Assembly (NCBI RefSeq): GCF_003584135.1
Contig: NZ_QXFI01000008.1
Coordinates: 1-64,000, forward strand
Reading direction: 5' to 3'
Length of the DNA stretch: 64,000 bases
From: Flagellimonas pelagia
GTDB lineage: Bacteria > Bacteroidota > Bacteroidia > Flavobacteriales > Flavobacteriaceae
Part shown: positions 1-8,284 of the stretch, piece by piece
Layout of the letters: every line of letters starts with the position of its first letter
Numbering within the stretch: the stretch's first letter is position 1
Made by a program: the position numbers and the translations under genes
Notes under the pieces: generated by a model
Told to the model about the DNA's origin: nothing
Database searches by the model: none
The model's input: only the letters and a program-made list of their open reading frames with translations

Positions 1-746
1 CCGCTAAGGTCGACAGAGTTGCCCCCCGTGGCAGGGTTGCTCAGCGTCAGCACGTTGCTCCCGTCAAGGCTCAGGTCGGACAGCTCGTTGGTGGAGCTCT
101 TGTCTCCGTCCACATAGTCAACCGTATAGTTCCCGTTCCCGTCGTCGGTCACGGTGATGTCGTTCGCGCCGGCCACCGTCTCGGTGTACCCGCTAAGGTC
201 GATCGGGGTCGCAGTAGGGTCCCCGCTCAGGCTCAGGTCGTCGCCGCTCAGGCTCAGGTCCTGGCTGTCCGTGTTGGTATCTATAAGAGCCGCCAAATCA
301 GCCAACGCTACAGAATAGGTATTGCCCCCCGAATCTGTAATGACCAAATTGGTGTTGGTGCCATCTATTCCAAATGAGGCGACCGTAGTATTGGTATCCG
401 TTAAGCTATCACTTAAACTACTTAGGTCCACGTTGGCACTGCCCCCATTTTCCAAGGAAAGGGTCAACGTATTGGTAATTCCATCAAAAGTAAACCCTGT
501 CAACTGTTGATTATCAGTCGATGTCAATTCCCACGAGTTACCATCCCAGAAGTAAATAGTCCCGGTATTGGTATTTACGTAAATATCTCCCGTATCGGCA
601 CCAGTCGGGCTGACGGCTCCTGCACTGGAAACATCGGTTCCTTTGAGGACTTCACAATTACATTGGTCCTGTAAGGTTACTGTAGTTTGGGAAAAGGCAA
701 TTCCTGTAAGAAGTAAAAACAGTAGGGCAACTATGCTCTTTTTCAT
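1..746 (-). CDS. Repeat-rich secreted protein, 5' part only (runs off the left edge)
   Basis: The reading frame starts at ATG 746-744 on the minus strand and stays open to base 1, so only the first 248 residues are seen. It begins with a signal peptide (MKKSIVALLFLLLTGIAFSQ). A low-complexity beta-type region rich in D, S, T, G and N follows, including the motif GDIYVNTNTGTIYFWDG near residue 50. A unit of 63 residues beginning LSGYTETV starts near base 207 and begins again at the left edge, so the gene probably continues as a long tandem array. Composition changes inside the gene: roughly bases 1-290 are about 65% GC with repeated ctcaggctcaggtc, while the signal-peptide end is near the window average. 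Large surface proteins of this kind in Flavobacteriia are usually exported and built by repeat expansion. I do not recognise a specific family, and a C-terminal sorting domain cannot be checked here. Confidence 0.75.
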   Translation of the reverse strand, partial: MKKSIVALLFLLLTGIAFSQTTVTLQDQCNCEVLKGTDVSSAGAVSPTGADTGDIYVNTNTGTIYFWDGNSWELTSTDNQQLTGFTFDGITNTLTLSLENGGSANVDLSSLSDSLTDTNTTVASFGIDGTNTNLVITDSGGNTYSVALADLAALIDTNTDSQDLSLSGDDLSLSGDPTATPIDLSGYTETVAGANDITVTDDGNGNYTVDYVDGDKSSTNELSDLSLDGSNVLTLSNPATGGNSVDLS

Positions 747-1240
747 GAGGTTACTATTAGTTGAGGCTCGGTATTGGTGTGTTTTTGTTGTTTCGGCCAT
801 AAAATTTTCAGCGTTTGTAACAAGACAGAACACTTCGAATTTTACAACTCCCTACAAAATTACCTTTACCTATAGGGGTAGAAAATATTTGTTGTGTACA
901 ACTAAAAACCTACTGTATAGCATCCATATCATGAGGTCTTTATCCCAATTCTTTATCATTTTTTTAAGACTGTTCGTCGATGAGAGGCAATAAAAGCAGT
1001 TGTTCGGACGCCCAAACCCAAGTAGTATACGTAATCTAATTCTTACTTTATTTATTTTGAGAAGTACAAAGGATTCTTATCAAAAAACTAGTTGCCTTAT
1101 TTAAGGGATAGCTACCAAAAATTTTAAGTAGAGGAATTAACTAAGATAGATTGGGCACAAAATAAAAAGACCCTCCTAAAGAGGGCCGTTCATATTTTAA
1201 GAAGAAAAAATGATATTTTATAATTCTGTTTATCAGTACA
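747..1240. other. Intergenic region of 494 bp without a gene
   Basis: This AT-rich gap lies between the repeat-protein start and the end of the OmpA-family gene. It holds the OmpA gene's terminator at 1159-1187. A minus-strand TAATTTTG at 862-855 fits the Bacteroidota -7 consensus and could serve the gene starting at 746, but I see no TTTG at the right distance, so I do not call it. The open frame on the plus strand at 643-993 overlaps the signal-peptide coding region of the real gene and looks like chance. Confidence 0.5.
1159..1187 (-). terminator. Rho-independent terminator of the OmpA/PorP/adhesin operon
   Basis: On the minus strand a short CCCTC/GAGGG hairpin with an A/T loop is followed directly by TTTTTATTTT. 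It lies about 55 bases past the OmpA-family stop codon. Confidence 0.75.
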
Positions 1241-3190
1241 TTATTCAAAAATAATGAACTCTGAACGTCTGTTCAACTGGTGTTGTTCCTCGGAGCATCG
1301 AACCCCATTCATGCATTCATTGACCAATCTGGTCTCCCCAAATCCTTCCCCTTGAAGTCTATCGGGAGATATTCCTTTGGATATCATATAGTTGACCGTT
1401 GACTCCGCTCTCTTTTGGGATAACCACAGATTATAGGCATCATTGCCACGGCTATCGGTATGGGAATTCACCTTAATCTTCAAACTAGGGTATTTTTCCA
1501 TGGCCACAATCACTTTTTGGATTTCAATTTCAGCATCGGGTCTGATGTTGTATTTGTTCAGGTCGAAATAAATGGTGCTCAATTGCAACAGTTTGGCCAA
1601 ATCGTCTCCAAAACCTCCCGTGACCAAATCCCTTTCCAAATAGAAATCTATGATTCTGGGCTTACCATAGGATCTGCCAAAATATTCCTCAGCAGGTACA
1701 TACCCATCCCGGGATGCCCTAACAAAATTTCCTTTGGAACAGTCGAGTTGCAAAAAGTAATTCCCATCAGAATCGGTTATGGTAGATGAAACCTCTTTGT
1801 TCTCTTCATCAATGACCATTACGGTAGCACCTGCTAAAACTTCATTGGAGATACGATCCCTTACGGTTCCTGAGACATCCTGAATGCAATCCAGAACCAA
1901 AGGTTCGTTTTCCACGAATTCATAAATATCATCATCTCCCATGCCTCCTTCCCTATTGGAAGAGAAGTATCCGGTCTTGCTATCGGTATCATAAATAAAG
2001 GCGAAATCGTCACTCGGACCATTGATTGGTCTTCCCACATTCACCACAGGTTGGTCGTAATCATCAAAGGCAATCTTTGTTGCAAAAACATCCAATCCGC
2101 CCAATCCCAAATGCCCATCCGAAGAAAAATACAGTACCCCATCCGAAGTAATGAAAGGGAACGTTTCCCGTGCCATGGTATTAATGTTTTTTCCCAGGTT
2201 CACTATGGGACCATAGGTGCCATCACCGATAATATTGGTCATGAAAATATCCGATTCTCCAAGGCTACCGGGCATATCGGAAACAAAATAGAGCCTTTTT
2301 TCATCCGGACTCAACATTGGGTGCGCCACAGAATAAGAATCACTGTTAAAAGGAAGTTCCGTGATATTGGTCCACTCGCCATTGACTTTTTCGGCACTAT
2401 AGATCTTTAAACGGGTAATGCCCTCACCATCTTTGTATTTTTTCCCATCCATGAAGTTGTTACGGGTAAAATACATGGTGTTGCCGTCCTTTGTGACCAC
2501 TGACGTGGATTCATGAAGCCGGGTATTGACGTCTCCTTCCAATTTGACCACTGTATTATTGGAAACACTATCGGCATTTACCTTGTAGAGGTCTAAAAAG
2601 TCCCTTGAATTCCATGTATGTCGATATCGTGCCAAATTACCTGTATCGCGGTCAGAAGCAAAAATGAGTCCTTTTTCGTAGTAGGAAGCGGCAAAATCAG
2701 AATACTTGCTATTGTACCCAAATGGTTTGATGGTATACCTTCCCGAGTTCTCCTCGATCTTGGTCATATAGTCCTCATCAAACCCACCGGTATAGGAAGC
2801 CGTCATGGTCTTGAATTCTTCCATGAGCCTGGCCGCTTCGTCATAGTTCCCTACGGATTTTAAACTTTGGGCATATCGGAACACATACTCCACCTCCATT
2901 TCATCCGGATATTCTTCTTCCAGTTTTTTATAGATGTCGGCCGCTTCTTGGTATTTGGCATTGAAGTAATAGGAATTACCCAGTTTTTTCAACAAATCTG
3001 GCGAAGTGTATCCTTTGTCCAATACCTTTTTATAGATGTCGATGGCAGGACTGAAGGAGTATTCCCGATAGCGTTCATCAGCCTTCTCTATGGTCCTTTC
3101 AATCTTTTTTTCGGGAATGCTGTCCTGAGCGACCATTTTGGCCACCGAACCTAAAACTACGATAAGTAAAATGAGTATTCTTTTCAGCAT
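1241..3190 (-). CDS. PorE-like OmpA-family protein (TPR, PD40, CarboxypepD_reg, OmpA_C)
   Basis: This is a 649-residue outer-membrane/periplasmic protein with a signal peptide (residues 1-21). Visible domains in order are tetratricopeptide-like helices (about 35-130), PD40/WD40-like propeller strands with repeated YFSSD/FVSD motifs (about 160-430), a carboxypeptidase regulatory-like fold (about 440-510), and a C-terminal OmpA peptidoglycan-binding domain (about 535-649) with HTDSRGND and LNRRSEF. This order matches PorE of the type IX secretion system, which is thought to anchor the outer-membrane complex to peptidoglycan. Here it is the last gene after a sorting-domain adhesin and a PorP/SprF gene, so it is more likely a paralogue dedicated to that adhesin than the core secretion component. 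The gap to the upstream gene is 11 bp. No RBS is apparent, as is normal for this phylum. Confidence 0.9.
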   Translation of the reverse strand: MLKRILILLIVVLGSVAKMVAQDSIPEKKIERTIEKADERYREYSFSPAIDIYKKVLDKGYTSPDLLKKLGNSYYFNAKYQEAADIYKKLEEEYPDEMEVEYVFRYAQSLKSVGNYDEAARLMEEFKTMTASYTGGFDEDYMTKIEENSGRYTIKPFGYNSKYSDFAASYYEKGLIFASDRDTGNLARYRHTWNSRDFLDLYKVNADSVSNNTVVKLEGDVNTRLHESTSVVTKDGNTMYFTRNNFMDGKKYKDGEGITRLKIYSAEKVNGEWTNITELPFNSDSYSVAHPMLSPDEKRLYFVSDMPGSLGESDIFMTNIIGDGTYGPIVNLGKNINTMARETFPFITSDGVLYFSSDGHLGLGGLDVFATKIAFDDYDQPVVNVGRPINGPSDDFAFIYDTDSKTGYFSSNREGGMGDDDIYEFVENEPLVLDCIQDVSGTVRDRISNEVLAGATVMVIDEENKEVSSTITDSDGNYFLQLDCSKGNFVRASRDGYVPAEEYFGRSYGKPRIIDFYLERDLVTGGFGDDLAKLLQLSTIYFDLNKYNIRPDAEIEIQKVIVAMEKYPSLKIKVNSHTDSRGNDAYNLWLSQKRAESTVNYMISKGISPDRLQGEGFGETRLVNECMNGVRCSEEQHQLNRRSEFIIFE

Positions 3191-3201
3191 CCTATACTAT
3201 A

Positions 3202-4149
3202 TTAAAAGAATCTTGGTGATACGGTTCTCTGAAAACTCTTCAACAGTTCCAACCTTAAAAATATCTCGAAGGAGCCATCATTGAACTGCGTTCCTCCCAA
3301 TTCCGTGGTTTCCCTATCATATGCAAGTCCCACCATAAGCTGTTCGGTCAATTGGAAGCCCACCAAGCCACTCACAGCAGCATCCCATCGGTATGCGGCA
3401 CCAAAACTGAACCTGTCCGCGAACAAAAAGCTGGCGGAAAGATCCACCTGCAAAGGTGCCCCTCCCACTGCCTTAGTCAATAAGGCCGGTTTAAACTTTA
3501 GGTCCGGACCCAAATCAAACACATACCCTGTAATGAAGTAAAAGTTGATGCGCTGGGCCGACAAAAAATTGACCGAGTTATCTGAGTTGTCGTTATCGAA
3601 ATATTCGGTCTCCAAAATATTGGGTGCCGATAATCCTGCATAAAAGGTATCGGTATGATAGTAAATGCCCAAACCAAAATTGGGAGTGAACTTATTGTCG
3701 ATATTATTCTGGTTGACCACTTCCTGATCAAAGTTGCGAAGGCCGTTAAAATCAAGGCTGATCATATTGCCCCCTGCTTTCAACCCAAAGGATAGCTTGG
3801 CATCCCTAGCAAATTCAAGGGTATAGGAGATGGCTGCATCCAAATAGGTCTGCTGTACCACCCCATCTCCTATATTATCGTTCACCACGGAAACCCCATA
3901 GCCCAATCTACTGTTCCTGATGGGTGAATGTAGGTTAAGGGTAAAGGTTTCAGGGGCACCATCCAACCCAACCCACTGGGAACGGTACAATCCGGCAAAG
4001 CTCAACTGTCCACGAGATCCGGCATAAGCAGGGTTGACACTCAATGTATTATACATGTATTGTGTGTATTGGGCATCTTGTTGGGCATTCATACCCAAGG
4101 ATACGATTCCAATAAACATCAATGTGATTAAAAAACGCATTCTTACCAT
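3202..4149 (-). CDS. PorP/SprF family type IX secretion system membrane protein
   Basis: This 315-residue protein has a signal peptide and the family opening QQDAQYTQYMYNTLSVNPAYAGS, followed by alternating beta strands as in an outer-membrane barrel. PorP/SprF proteins are partner factors for cargo with type B C-terminal sorting domains. SprF is needed for export or surface attachment of the gliding adhesin SprB in Flavobacterium johnsoniae. Its position 10 bp after a gene ending in a gliding-motility-associated C-terminal domain suggests that it handles that adhesin. Two in-frame ATGs (4149 and 4140) are possible starts; the second gives MRFLITLMF, an equally good signal peptide. Confidence 0.93.
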   Translation of the reverse strand: MVRMRFLITLMFIGIVSLGMNAQQDAQYTQYMYNTLSVNPAYAGSRGQLSFAGLYRSQWVGLDGAPETFTLNLHSPIRNSRLGYGVSVVNDNIGDGVVQQTYLDAAISYTLEFARDAKLSFGLKAGGNMISLDFNGLRNFDQEVVNQNNIDNKFTPNFGLGIYYHTDTFYAGLSAPNILETEYFDNDNSDNSVNFLSAQRINFYFITGYVFDLGPDLKFKPALLTKAVGGAPLQVDLSASFLFADRFSFGAAYRWDAAVSGLVGFQLTEQLMVGLAYDRETTELGGTQFNDGSFEIFLRLELLKSFQRTVSPRFF

Positions 4150-4159
4150 TCTGTCAATA

Positions 4160-7100
4160 TTACCTGCTTATATATATGTATTCGGAATCCGTGAAACTGC
4201 CTTCATCCGTTTCGTAATTAAAGATATAAAAATACACTCCTGCTGGGAGGTAATCGTTAACTCCCAACGACGACCTACCTCTTGAACGACCATCAAAAAC
4301 ATTACGGACATTATCGTAGTTTTCACCTTCATAGACAGCAACACCCCATCTATTGAAAATCTTAAGTGTGCTTGACTTTATTTTGTCTGTACCTCGAATA
4401 TATAGAAAGTCGTTCTTCAAGTCTCCATTTGGTGTCACCAATTGGTTTACCGAAATCCCCTCAACTACCACTGTAACTATGGCTGTATCACAATTATCAG
4501 GATTTGCAATTTCGCATATGGTATACTCGATGGTATAGGTTCCGTCCTTGGTATCTGACACGACACTTACACTTCCATCCGGATTTATCGTAAGAACATT
4601 CGTGGGTGATGAAGTCAAAATGACATCAGCCAAAGTTACGGGCTCCCCATTCAAGGTATCGTTAGACAACACATTGCTACCCGGGATAACACCACCATGT
4701 GAATCCGTTTCATAAAGGTCATCTACCGCATCGATTACATTGGCCATACCTTCGGTCACTTCTACGGTAACGGTAGCCGTGTCACAATTTTCTAAATTAG
4801 TGGCCTCACAAATGGTATAGGTGATGGTATAGGTTCCTGCTATAGTTCCCGAGTTCACGGATACACTTCCATCTTCGTTGATGGTGAGCTCGTCCGTTGG
4901 AGTAGAAGTCAAAATGACATCTGCCAAAGTTACTGGCACTCCATTCAAAGTGTCATTGTCCAACACGTTACTATCCGTAATCATTCCGCTGGTGGTGTCC
5001 CCAGTATAGGCATCATCCACCGCATCGATTACATTGGTCATTCCTTCGGTGACTACCACAGTTACTGTTGCCGTATCGCAGTTTTCCATATTGGCGGTCT
5101 CACAAATGGTGTATGTGATGGTATAGGTTCCCTGGGCAGTACCCGGGTTCACAGATACACTTCCATCTTCGTTGATGGTGAGCTCGTCTGTTGGAGTGGA
5201 GTTCAAAATGACATCTTCAAGTGTTATGGATGCTCCATTAAGTGTATCATTATCCAACACGCTACTACCCGAAATTATTCCACCAGTGGTGTCAGCATTA
5301 AAGGAATCATTCACGGCGTCAATCACGTTGGTCATTCCTTCCGTTACCTCAACGGTCACTGTAGCGGTGTCACAATTGCTTGGGTTGGCCGCTTCACAAA
5401 TGGTGTAGCTGATGGTATAGGTTCCTTCTGGTATTCCTGGATTTACAGTAATGGTTCCATCTTCGTTGATAGTAAGTTCATCAGTTGGAGTCGAAGTCAA
5501 AATGATATCGCCAGGGCCAACAGGTGTTCCGTTAAGGGTATCGTTGTTCAACACATTACTATCTGAAATAGTTCCACCGTTGGTATCCGTATTGTAGGCA
5601 TCATCAACAGCGTCAATAATATTGGATGCCCCCTCTGTTACCTCAACGGTCACTGTAGCGGTGTCACAATTGCTTGGGTTGGCCGCTTCACAAATGGTGT
5701 AGCTGATGGTATAGGTTCCTTCGGATGTTCCTGGGTTTACAGTGATACTTCCATCTTCATTGATGGTGAGTTCATCGGTAGGGGTCGAAGTCAAAATAAC
5801 ATCCCCTGGAGTTACCGGTGTACCGTTCAAGGTATCGTTGTCCAACACATTGCTATCTGAAATAGTCCCGCCGTTGGTATCCGAAACATATGTATCATCT
5901 ACCGCATCAAGGGTATTTGCACCGACTTGAATGGTAACCGTTGCCGATGCACAAACATTGGGGTCCACGGCAACATTACAAACCTGGTAAATAACGGTGA
6001 CCGTTGAATTGGATTCCGACAAGACCGGAGTATAGGTCATGAGACCTGTGTCGGCATCAAAAGTAACCGTACCCAGTGCATTACCCCCAATTTGTGAAAG
6101 TGTGGTAATTCCTAAGTTATTTTCATCATTATTGGGAAGATAATCATCATTCTCCAAAATATTGATGGCAACCTGTGTAAGCGCAGGAGTTGATCCGGAA
6201 TCATCCATGGCCGTGGCCTTCAATGGATTTGGATCGGTGCCGTTCGGGTTTCCATCATTATCACAATCCAAGGCTTCCCAATCCGCGGAAGGGGTCAAAG
6301 TCACACTCTCTGGCTTATAATCGCAAGGATCCAGGGGATCGGTACCATCTTCTTTTTCGTCACCATTGGTCACACCATCGCCATCACAGTCGGAACTGTT
6401 CCATGTTGATGATGGATCAACGGTCTGGCTGCCAAGGACAAAATCACACGCATCGTTAGGATCGGTTCCGTCCTCATTCTCATCACCGTTGGTCACCCCG
6501 TCACCATCACAATCGGCGGTCAGGTAATCACCACTTTGTGGCAAGGTCACATGATCAGGGTTGTAATCACACGGATCCAAGGGGTCGGTGCCGTCTTCTT
6601 TTTCATCGCCGTTGGTCACCCCATCGCCATCACAGTCGGAACTGTTCCATGTTGATGATGGATCCACGGTCTGGCTGCCAAGGACAAAGTCACACGCATC
6701 GTTGGGATCTGTTCCGTCCTCATTCTCATCACCGTTGGTCACCCCGTCGCCATCACAGTCGGCAGTCAGGTAGTCGCCACTTTGTGGCAAGGTCACATGA
6801 TCAGGATTGTAATCACAAGGATCCAAAGGATCTGTGCCATCTTCTTTTTCATCGCCGTTGGTCACCCCATCGCCGTCGCAGTCCAACTGCTTCCATGCAT
6901 CGGAAGGCGTGCAGTTTTGGTGCTCCAATACAAAATCACAAGGATCCAGTGGGTCGGTGCCATCCTCTATTTCCTTCTCATTCGTGACTCCATCACCATC
7001 ACAATCGGCTGATAGGTAATCGCCACTTTGTGGCAAGGTCACATGATCAGGATTGTAATCACAAGGATCCAAAGGATCTGTGCCATCTTCTTTTTCATCG

Positions 7101-7891
7101 CCGTTGGTCACCCCATCGCCGTCGCAGTCCAATTGCTTCCATGCATCGGAAGGCGTGCAGTTTTGGTGTTCCCAAACAAAATCACAGGGATCAAATGGAT
7201 CGGTGCCATCCTCTTTTTCTTTTCCATTGGTCACCCCATCACCATCACAGTCCATGTTTTTCCAGCTGTTGGATACAGTACAATTTTGATGTTCCACAAC
7301 CAAATCACATGGATCAAATGGATCGGTGCCATCCTCTATTTCCTTTTCGTTGGTGACTCCGTCCCCATCGCAATCCATTTTTTTCCAACTATCCGGAACG
7401 GTACAATTTTGATGTTCCACAACCAAATCACAAGGGTCCAATGGGTCGGTACCATCTTCTTTTTCCTTTTGGTTGGTCACCCCATCACCATCGCAATCCA
7501 TATTCTTCCACGTACTGGTTGGTGTGCAATTCTGGTGGGCCAAGATAAAATCACAAGGATCCTCTGGATCTGTTCCATCCTCTTCTTCCTTATCACAGGT
7601 CACCCCATCGCCATCACAATCCGTAGGGGCAATGCCTATCCCAATAGAGTTTATGTGATGATCGTTGGATTGGGAAAAAAATGGGTCCCAAAGTCCGGAT
7701 ATGTCCCAAACGGAACTTGTGGATGTTTTATCAACCTCAATTACGTGGTCGCTCCATGTTCTGATTTTGGAAGAATGATATGAAGGGGCAACACCAAAGG
7801 ATGAAAAAAGTCCTACACCCAATAAAAGGGCCACAACTTGAACGTGGTGGACTAGATTACCCCTAAGTCTTACAAAAGTAATGTTCTCCAT
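4160..7891 (-). CDS. Large adhesin with TSP3 calcium repeats, tandem beta repeats and a type B sorting domain
   Basis: This is a 1243-residue surface protein. A hydrophobic segment at residues 17-35 probably acts as the export signal. Residues 91 to about 555 hold eleven thrombospondin type 3 units of the form DCDGDGVTNxxExxDGTDPxDPCD plus a degenerate one, a calcium-binding fold. After a linker domain, five repeats of about 97 residues (from about 660) begin DAVDDxY and contain NDTLNG, DELTINEDGS and TYTISYTICE. The last 100 residues (VTPNGDLKNDFLYIRG ... FNRWGVAVYEG) form the gliding-motility-associated C-terminal domain, the sorting signal of type B cargo in type IX secretion. The two downstream genes encode matching PorP/SprF and PorE-like partners. 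Several repeat blocks are nearly identical at the DNA level, so copy number may vary between strains. The ligand is unknown. Confidence 0.92.
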   Translation of the reverse strand: MENITFVRLRGNLVHHVQVVALLLGVGLFSSFGVAPSYHSSKIRTWSDHVIEVDKTSTSSVWDISGLWDPFFSQSNDHHINSIGIGIAPTDCDGDGVTCDKEEEDGTDPEDPCDFILAHQNCTPTSTWKNMDCDGDGVTNQKEKEDGTDPLDPCDLVVEHQNCTVPDSWKKMDCDGDGVTNEKEIEDGTDPFDPCDLVVEHQNCTVSNSWKNMDCDGDGVTNGKEKEDGTDPFDPCDFVWEHQNCTPSDAWKQLDCDGDGVTNGDEKEDGTDPLDPCDYNPDHVTLPQSGDYLSADCDGDGVTNEKEIEDGTDPLDPCDFVLEHQNCTPSDAWKQLDCDGDGVTNGDEKEDGTDPLDPCDYNPDHVTLPQSGDYLTADCDGDGVTNGDENEDGTDPNDACDFVLGSQTVDPSSTWNSSDCDGDGVTNGDEKEDGTDPLDPCDYNPDHVTLPQSGDYLTADCDGDGVTNGDENEDGTDPNDACDFVLGSQTVDPSSTWNSSDCDGDGVTNGDEKEDGTDPLDPCDYKPESVTLTPSADWEALDCDNDGNPNGTDPNPLKATAMDDSGSTPALTQVAINILENDDYLPNNDENNLGITTLSQIGGNALGTVTFDADTGLMTYTPVLSESNSTVTVIYQVCNVAVDPNVCASATVTIQVGANTLDAVDDTYVSDTNGGTISDSNVLDNDTLNGTPVTPGDVILTSTPTDELTINEDGSITVNPGTSEGTYTISYTICEAANPSNCDTATVTVEVTEGASNIIDAVDDAYNTDTNGGTISDSNVLNNDTLNGTPVGPGDIILTSTPTDELTINEDGTITVNPGIPEGTYTISYTICEAANPSNCDTATVTVEVTEGMTNVIDAVNDSFNADTTGGIISGSSVLDNDTLNGASITLEDVILNSTPTDELTINEDGSVSVNPGTAQGTYTITYTICETANMENCDTATVTVVVTEGMTNVIDAVDDAYTGDTTSGMITDSNVLDNDTLNGVPVTLADVILTSTPTDELTINEDGSVSVNSGTIAGTYTITYTICEATNLENCDTATVTVEVTEGMANVIDAVDDLYETDSHGGVIPGSNVLSNDTLNGEPVTLADVILTSSPTNVLTINPDGSVSVVSDTKDGTYTIEYTICEIANPDNCDTAIVTVVVEGISVNQLVTPNGDLKNDFLYIRGTDKIKSSTLKIFNRWGVAVYEGENYDNVRNVFDGRSRGRSSLGVNDYLPAGVYFYIFNYETDEGSFTDSEYIYISR
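4450..5911 (-). repeat. Five tandem beta-sandwich-like repeats, about 291-297 bp each
   Basis: Each unit encodes about 97 residues running from DAVDD through NDTLNG, DELTINEDGS and TISYTICE to TVTVEVTEG. Unit boundaries fall near 4725, 5016, 5309, 5597 and 5895. Neighbouring units share long near-identical stretches, indicating recent duplication. Only the protein repeats are clear; the exact fold is inferred. Confidence 0.85.
6290..7272 (-). repeat. Near-identical 246-bp tandem repeats inside the TSP3 region
   Basis: The string tttgtggcaaggtcacatga occurs near 6535, 6781 and 7027, exactly 246 bp apart. One period encodes 82 residues, that is two TSP3 calcium-binding units with linkers. Parts of successive copies are identical or nearly so, pointing to recent slippage or unequal recombination. 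Confidence 0.9.
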
Positions 7892-8284
7892 AAATGATAA
7901 GTTTTGGTCAACTAATCACCATGGCTTTAGTGGTTCCCGTACGAGTAAGAAATTGGGGTTTCTTAGTTATTCTAGGTGTTCATGTGCTTTTGACACACCA
8001 CATTTCAATTTCGTCACATAATTAAAATATTTGACGCTCACCTCCTATTTTAATCGACAAAAGGCGCTTTCCTCATCATTATTTACCATATCAGCTGCAA
8101 CCACAAAAGGACAAACGTGGAATATCTCTTGAAAAAGAACAAAAACAGGCGAAAATTACTCCTCTTTTTGGTTTTGAAGCATCATTCGCCTCTATTTTTT
8201 TCCAATGATATCAACAATTGGCAATCCTATCCTAAAAGTGGCTCAAAACAGATAATTCCCCTATTTTTGCCGAAATTTTTGTTG
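7892..8284. other. Divergent intergenic region between the adhesin operon and prfC
   Basis: This 393-bp AT-rich gap must hold the promoter of the adhesin operon, but I find no convincing minus-strand TTTG/TAnnTTTG pair. On the plus strand TATTTTTG at 8262-8269 fits the -7 element and would place a transcript start about 10 bases before the prfC ATG at 8285. No -33 TTTG is present at the right spacing. An in-frame open stretch back to 8117 exists but does not resemble any family. Confidence 0.45.

Noticed and set aside
643..993. Plus-strand frame opposite the first gene
   Set aside because: It lies antisense to the signal-peptide coding region and has no coding character.
6190..7783. Plus-strand open frames opposite the adhesin
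   Set aside because: They are the antisense of the calcium repeats, with repetitive low-complexity products and no family signal.
8117..8284. N-terminal extension of prfC
   Set aside because: The 56 extra codons do not resemble RF3, contain a -7-like motif, and the family's usual start aligns with ATG 8285.
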